From the NCBI GenBank assembly GCA_023430975.1, contig JAEYYB010000024.1:1-64000 (forward strand): 64,000 bases of DNA. The letters run 5' to 3'. The DNA is from Bacillota bacterium (GTDB lineage Bacteria; Bacillota; Clostridia; Acetivibrionales; DSM-2933). The translations under genes were made by a program, and so were the position numbers. Every line of letters starts with the position of its first letter. The stretch's first letter is position 1. Shown here piece by piece: positions 59,493 to 64,000 of the stretch. The notes beneath the pieces were generated by a model. The model worked only from the letters and a program-made list of their open reading frames with translations, searched no databases and was not told the origin of the DNA.

Positions 59493-60040
59493 TTTGCCGT
59501 CGGGATCAAATGTACTTGATTTAAGTACAAAAAGAAATTCGTCCACTTATCCCTAACAACTTGCTTTAAATAAGGTATGCTTGAAATATTACTTACCGTT
59601 TTTTTGTGCGTTCACGAGTTAAGTTAACTTAGAAAGCGAAATTATACGGGAAGTTATATTTGGGGCATGCCTGAAATTGATGAAGAATAGGATGATTACA
59701 GCTAATTTACGCTGCAAGAAAAATTCCAGGTTTTGTTAATTTATAGAAAAAATGTAGTTTAGCGGGTCGAATCTCCTAATTATTTGTTGAAGTTAATAAG
59801 TGTTATTGATATAATTATATAGAATTATATATAGAATTATAAGAAAAACGACAAATCTGTATAGTATAAGCTACTTAATAAAGAGTTTATCATTAATATG
59901 ATAAATTAATTTCATGTTTTTTCTGATTAATGGATTGTGGGGAGTTTCTAAGAATCGTAATGAATGCTGTTATTTAGTTGATTAATGAGAAATGAGACAT
60001 TAGATATGCAGTTAGTGAACATATCAGCTGGAGGGAATAG
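59493..60040. other. 548-bp intergenic region
   Basis: Contains R2 copy b (59573-59672). Elsewhere it is AT-rich with stop codons in all frames; a repeated ATATAGAATTATA near 59818-59840 is the only other pattern. No gene or clear promoter. Confidence 0.5.
59573..59672. repeat. R2 100-bp hairpin element, copy b
   Basis: Ends AGGTATG and CATGCCT. It matches copy a at 23111 with about ten changes, some of them compensating (GTGTGTTTATGAGTT versus GTGCGTTCACGAGTT). Confidence 0.85.
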
Positions 60041-60772
60041 ATGAAAATTCTTGCAATAAACGGTAGTCCAAACAGGAACGGTTCTACAGCAAAAATGATT
60101 GAGATGGTTTTAGATGTTTGTAAAGAAACAGGTGCAGAATGTGAAAATCTACATTTGGAGGATTATGTTGTAGGGGAGTGTTCTGCCTGTATAAAGCATT
60201 TAAAGGACTGCGAGTACTGCCAGGGTCAAGAGGATGACTTTATGCAGTTGAAAGCAAAAATGCTTGATGCAGATGGGATAGTAATCGGCAGTCCCTACTA
60301 TAGCGGAAAACCTACTATTCAAATAAAAACTTTTATTAACAGAATAGCTTATACCAGTGTAAATAACAGGTTTTTTGAAAGTAAATACATAGTAGGGGTT
60401 TCAACCAGTGCTGTCAGCAACAGCAAAAAGATTGCCAAGTTCTGTGCTACCCTAGGTCATAGCAGCTTTATGGGAAACGGTATAGTGTCGGGTTTGCTTT
60501 ATGAAAGTACTGTTGATAAGGTGGTTATGGGGGACCTGGCAGAAAATGAAGAGCTAAAAGTCAAAGCAAAAGCTGTTGGGTTAAATCTCATCGAAGATAT
60601 TAAGATGAAAAGGAAGGCAAGGTTTTACAGACTAAAGAGGATAGTTTTTACAAAGTGGATTAAAGTATTATGCATTAAAATTATCAGGTGTTTTGACAAA
60701 ATAGTTTTAAGGTTTAGGAAATTTGCAGAAGACCAGGGGTGGATCAAAAAAATTAATAAGATTGAGGATTAA
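60041..60772 (+). CDS. Flavodoxin-fold NAD(P)H-dependent oxidoreductase / iron-sulfur flavoprotein
   Basis: 243 residues, RBS GGAGGGA. FMN-binding start MKILAINGSPNRNGSTAKM and GIVIGSPYYSGKPTIQIK. CSACIKHLKDCEYCQGQEDD gives a compact Cys cluster, typical of iron-sulfur flavoproteins of anaerobes. The C-terminal 50 residues are very basic (KRKARFYRLKRIVFTKWIKV), an uncommon tail that may bind a membrane or nucleic acid. Substrate unknown; role in redox or oxygen stress likely. Confidence 0.85.
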   Translation: MKILAINGSPNRNGSTAKMIEMVLDVCKETGAECENLHLEDYVVGECSACIKHLKDCEYCQGQEDDFMQLKAKMLDADGIVIGSPYYSGKPTIQIKTFINRIAYTSVNNRFFESKYIVGVSTSAVSNSKKIAKFCATLGHSSFMGNGIVSGLLYESTVDKVVMGDLAENEELKVKAKAVGLNLIEDIKMKRKARFYRLKRIVFTKWIKVLCIKIIRCFDKIVLRFRKFAEDQGWIKKINKIED

Positions 60773-60835
60773 GACACAATCAGTATTTAACATGGGATAA
60801 GAAAATGCTGGGTGTAATTGCATGTCTTTATTTTG

Positions 60836-60864
60836 TTGATTTGGAAGCAATTTAATGATAAAAT
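60836..60864 (+). promoter_or_regulatory. Promoter of the cohesin gene
   Basis: TTGATT, 17-bp spacer, TAAAAT, 61 bp before the start codon. Confidence 0.5.
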
Positions 60865-60925
60865 TATATTGTTAGTCTTTTTATCCACATGTAAATTTAA
60901 TAAATTAATCTAAAGGAGAGGTTAT

Positions 60926-61897
60926 ATGAAAAAGATCACTTCTATATTTCTTGTTTTTGCAATTGTATCATTAAGTTTAATTAGTTTTTCGGCAAGTTCC
61001 CAAATTACCGTCTTTGTTGATGGGGACAAGCTTGATTTCAAAGATGCTGAACCTTTTATTGAAGGAGGCAGGACGTTGGTTCCATTCCGAGCAATAGCTG
61101 AAGCTTTAGGGGCGGAAGTTGGCTGGGATGCCGGTACAAAGACAGTTACAATAATTAAGGGAAATCCTAAAGACACAAGTGCAGTTACTGATGATGTTTA
61201 TTCATCAAATTCTCTTGATGCTTCAAAGAACATAAAAATAATAATCGGTGAAAAAAATGCCGAAGTAAATGGCAAACAGGTTCAGTTGGATGTTCCTGCC
61301 AAGATTGCAACTGGCCGTACATATGTACCTCTTCGTTTTGTGAGTGAAGCTATGGAAATGGGAGTTAATTGGGATGCAAAAACAAAAAAGATTACTATAG
61401 ATACCCCTGAAATCTATTTAACTCTTGATAAAAATACTGTAGAAGTTGGCGATATTGTCAAAGCTACAGTAAATATAAAAAATTTCTATGGTTTTGCAGG
61501 TTTTCAGGTGAACCTCAAATATGATCCCGATGTTCTGCAGCCTATAGATACTGCTACGAATGCAGTTTATACAGAATCATCTCTTGCAGACGAAGGTACA
61601 CTTCTGAAAGGTAAATTTTCACCGACAGGAATGGCAAAAAACGATTTGAAAGATGGAATTTTATCCTATGGTTCTGCATACATTAATATGGATGCTTATA
61701 AAAATAGCGGGAAATCTGAGTCAACAGGTTCAGTAGCTGTATTTAATTTCAAGGTATTAAAGAAGCAGCAAACGACGGTAAGCTTCCAAAACTCTTCAAG
61801 TATGGTAAATGCAAAGAATGGGACAATGCTTTTTAACTGGGATGGAATAACTTTGACAAACTATAAAGTTAATGGCACTGTAGATCTAAATAAATAA
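60926..61897 (+). CDS. Secreted protein with CuAO-like stalk and one type II cohesin
   Basis: 323 residues, RBS AAGGAGAGG. Signal peptide 1-25. Two copper-amine-oxidase N-terminal repeats (FIEGGRTLVPFRAIAEALGA and IATGRTYVPLRFVSEAMEMG, about 28-160) are followed by a cohesin (about 165-318) with FAGFQVNLKYDPDVLQPI, GILSYGSAYINMDAYKNSG, STGSVAVFNFKVLKK and NGTMLFNWDG, matching type II cohesins such as SdbA of Clostridium thermocellum. No SLH, sortase or other anchor follows, so it is released or held by the stalk. It could capture dockerin-bearing enzymes such as the GH9 in this window. Confidence 0.88.
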   Translation: MKKITSIFLVFAIVSLSLISFSASSQITVFVDGDKLDFKDAEPFIEGGRTLVPFRAIAEALGAEVGWDAGTKTVTIIKGNPKDTSAVTDDVYSSNSLDASKNIKIIIGEKNAEVNGKQVQLDVPAKIATGRTYVPLRFVSEAMEMGVNWDAKTKKITIDTPEIYLTLDKNTVEVGDIVKATVNIKNFYGFAGFQVNLKYDPDVLQPIDTATNAVYTESSLADEGTLLKGKFSPTGMAKNDLKDGILSYGSAYINMDAYKNSGKSESTGSVAVFNFKVLKKQQTTVSFQNSSSMVNAKNGTMLFNWDGITLTNYKVNGTVDLNK

Positions 61898-61910
61898 TAA
61901 ATTTAAAATA

Positions 61911-61948
61911 AGAGCTGGCAGCGAATTGATATGCTGCCAGCTCTTTTA
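61911..61948. terminator. Terminator after the cohesin gene
   Basis: AGAGCTGGCAGC and GCTGCCAGCTCT form a 12-bp stem around GAATTGATAT, then TTTT. The minus-strand gene ends 29 bp away and may share it. Confidence 0.85.
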
Positions 61949-61976
61949 ATGTCCAGGGAGATTATGGCATCTGCTG

Positions 61977-63146
61977 CTATACTATCTGTAAAATTGCACA
62001 TTTGAGATACTGGGTTTCAGGAGATGCAAGTAATATTGGATGGTCTTTTGCCTGTGTTCGATATTCAACCAGACGTACCTTTCTTTTTGCATCAATGGCG
62101 GAACTGTATATTATATCCATAAATAAATCGGGATCCACATGATGAGAGCAGGAGCAGGTAATCAGGTAGCCTCCGCTTTCAATAATTTTCATAGCCCTTA
62201 GGTTTATTTCCTTGTAACCTCTAACAGCACCCTCGACAGCTCCTTTTGTTTTGGTAAATGCAGGAGGGTCCAGAACTATTGTATCGAACCTTTCCTTATT
62301 GTCATAAAATTCTCTTAGCTTATCAAATGTGTTTGCAGTCTCAAAACGACAGACACCTTCTAATCCGTTTAGTAAAGCGTTTTGGTATGCAAACTCTGAG
62401 GCGTGTTCGGATATGTCTATTCCAAGAACACTTTTTGCATTGTAATAACCTGCATGCAGTGCGAAAGAGCCTGTATGGCAGAAACAGTCCAGAACTTTGG
62501 CATCTTTAACAAAGGGCTTTATGGATGCTCTGTTCTCCTTCTGATCTAGGAAAAAACCGGTTTTTTGACCGTTTTCCAAATCAACATTAAACTTAACACC
62601 GTTTTCAACCATCAGAACCTTGGTGTTAAATTCTTCAGAGAGATATCCCTTTTTTTGCTCCAGACCTTCCAGTTCTCTTACGGGAACATCATTTCTTTCA
62701 AATATTCCGGCTGGTTTTATAATATCATTTAAAATATCTACAATTTGTTCTTTATAGCGGTCAATGCCAAGGGCCAGTGTTTGAACCACAAGGTAGTCGG
62801 AAAACTTGTCCACTATTAGAGCTGGCAGAAAATCCGACTCAGCAAACACTACTCTGCAGCTTGATGGATCCGCTACTTTTTTTCTGTATTCCCAGGCATC
62901 AGAAATCCTTTTATATAAGAATCCATAATCAATCGGTTCATCTTCATAAGTCAGCATCCTAATTGTGATTTGTGATTTTGGGTTTATAAACCCTTTACCG
63001 AGAAATTTATTTTTGCTGCTATAGACATCAACAACATCTCCACCTATAAAATCACCATCAATTTTTTCAATATCACTTTTGAATATCCAGGGGTGTCCAT
63101 ATTCAACCCTTTTTTCTTTTGATTTAACCAAATATGCTTTTGCCAT
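61977..63146 (-). CDS. 23S rRNA cytosine methyltransferase (RlmI-like)
   Basis: 389 residues. The N-terminal PUA domain (AYLVKSKEKRVEYGHPWIFKSDI) is followed by a RlmI middle region and a Rossmann domain with GFFLDQKENR, VLDCFCHTGSFALHAG, FDTIVLDPPAFTKTK and GGYLITCSCSHHVDPDLF. The DPPAF motif and CSCS Cys match RlmI/YccW, which makes m5C1962 in 23S rRNA. AGGA precedes the ATG at 63146. Confidence 0.9.
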   Translation of the reverse strand: MAKAYLVKSKEKRVEYGHPWIFKSDIEKIDGDFIGGDVVDVYSSKNKFLGKGFINPKSQITIRMLTYEDEPIDYGFLYKRISDAWEYRKKVADPSSCRVVFAESDFLPALIVDKFSDYLVVQTLALGIDRYKEQIVDILNDIIKPAGIFERNDVPVRELEGLEQKKGYLSEEFNTKVLMVENGVKFNVDLENGQKTGFFLDQKENRASIKPFVKDAKVLDCFCHTGSFALHAGYYNAKSVLGIDISEHASEFAYQNALLNGLEGVCRFETANTFDKLREFYDNKERFDTIVLDPPAFTKTKGAVEGAVRGYKEINLRAMKIIESGGYLITCSCSHHVDPDLFMDIIYSSAIDAKRKVRLVEYRTQAKDHPILLASPETQYLKCAILQIV

Positions 63147-63245
63147 AAATCCTCCATGTATGGTATTTGTTCCATTTTTAATAATTCATTATGATTATAG
63201 CATATATATGGGTATATCAAAAAATACATTATTCAAATATGTTAT

Positions 63246-63662
63246 TTACATTATTAGTATTATCCCAAGTAGAATGAGAATTGCACCACCTACTCTTAAC
63301 AACGTGAGCTGTTCTCCAAGGAATAATGTTGAACAAAGTAGTGTGACTAATGGTGAACTGGACATTATAATAGTAACAAATGAAACTTCGCCCTTTTTTA
63401 TTGCAGCAAAATAGGCCAAATCACCTACTAAAGTTGCAAGAATAGCTTCAATTCCTATTAGGATCCATGAATTAGGAGAGATGCTTTTTAGTTGAGGTAA
63501 AGAACCGCTGCATATAACCCAACTGGATATTAGACCGGCAGCAAATAAAGTCCGAATGGCCAAACCTGCTGTTGGGTTTGTATTGTTAAGGCCAATCTTA
63601 GCAAAAATGGGAGCTATACCCCAGCAAACCATTCCGAATAATGCAAGAAAAAAAACAGACAT
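63246..63662 (-). CDS. Half-size EamA (DMT superfamily) transporter
   Basis: 138 residues from 63662, with GGGGGG 6 bases upstream. Five TM segments; MVCWGIAPIFAKIGL and FLGEQLTLLRVGGAILILLGIILIM are the EamA hallmarks. Full DMT exporters carry two such repeats; single-repeat proteins form dimers. Substrate unknown. Confidence 0.85.
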   Translation of the reverse strand: MSVFFLALFGMVCWGIAPIFAKIGLNNTNPTAGLAIRTLFAAGLISSWVICSGSLPQLKSISPNSWILIGIEAILATLVGDLAYFAAIKKGEVSFVTIIMSSSPLVTLLCSTLFLGEQLTLLRVGGAILILLGIILIM

Positions 63663-63865
63663 ATTTTTTCCCCCCGAGCCTTTTCTTCTCATACTTATAT
63701 ATCCTTTTTATACGTATTCATTGGTACATTGAGAGAATATGATAAAAACATGAGCAATATTCCAGTTCAAGCAAAATGGTAATAAAGGCTCAATGTTTAA
63801 AATAAGAATATAAAGATCAGTCAACAATAATATACTTGGGGGATGCTTTTATTATAGATACTAAT

Positions 63866-64000
63866 TTGAAGAGTCTTATCAAAAACAAATCTTTTATCAT
63901 GATATTATTAGGTCAGGGAATTTCCAATATAGGTGATGCCTTTCAATTCATAGCATCGACTACAATGCTGGTTAAGGTGACAGGTTCGGGACTGTCTGCT
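63866..64000 (+). CDS. MFS transporter, N-terminal part (runs off window)
   Basis: An open frame starting near TTG 63866 (start uncertain; GGGGG lies 24 bases upstream) reads KSLIKNKSFIMILLGQGIS then NIGDAFQFIASTTMLVKVTG. This is the first TM helix and loop of MFS_3-type efflux proteins. The rest lies beyond the window. Confidence 0.6.
   Translation, partial: MKSLIKNKSFIMILLGQGISNIGDAFQFIASTTMLVKVTGSGLSA

Overview
The window looks like the chromosome of an AT-rich, Gram-positive, cellulosome-forming member of the Clostridia. The evidence is strong GGAGG-type ribosome sites, ECF, LysM and S-layer-type surface genes, a secreted GH9 cellulase with a dockerin (16131-17765), and a secreted cohesin protein (60926-61897). 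Both dockerin and cohesin read as type II-like. Enzyme-borne type II-like dockerins are known from the Pseudobacteroides (Bacteroides) cellulosolvens lineage, so that group is my best guess; this is inference only.

Left host region (1-31.7 kb). An ABC exporter with a two-component system (462-5606) follows a possibly frameshifted gene at the window edge. Next come an exported S9 peptidase, a three-gene DNA-processing operon (UvrD-like helicase, Fe-S PD-(D/E)XK nuclease, RecJ; 8323-13701), a lipid kinase, an ECF S component, the GH9 cellulase, a chemoreceptor, and a Re-citrate-synthase-like gene. The last is paired with a GntR regulator, and a perfect palindrome sits on its promoter. rRNA-modification enzymes, a LysM/GH18 cell-wall hydrolase and membrane proteins follow. 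The gaps hold seven copies of a roughly 100-bp palindromic element (here called R1) and one copy of a second 100-bp hairpin element (R2).

Prophage (31664-58980, 27.3 kb). It is inserted in tRNA-Val(GAC) and bounded by a perfect 51-bp direct repeat. Leftward genes are int, xis, an AntA-type antirepressor and two unknowns. Rightward genes are a primase/VapE-type helicase, an iteron array that is a likely replication origin, HNH proteins, a holin, a PAPS-reductase-like protein, terminase, an HK97-type head module, and a siphovirus tail module with a programmed -1 frameshift in the tail chaperone. At the right end, on the opposite strand, lies a cargo pair: a zinc-dependent deaminase toxin and an Imm1-like immunity protein. 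Five copies of the motif TTTACT-N17-TATGTA act as candidate phage promoters; three of them give very short leaders that begin at the Shine-Dalgarno site. I could not find an endolysin or a CI-type repressor.

Right host region (59-64 kb). It holds a small membrane protein, a second R2 copy, a flavoprotein, the type II cohesin protein, an RlmI-like methyltransferase, a short EamA transporter and the start of an MFS transporter.

The most unusual items are the deaminase-immunity cargo, the phage promoter family, the iteron array, the helicase-nuclease-RecJ operon, and the soluble type II cohesin alongside a type II-like dockerin enzyme.
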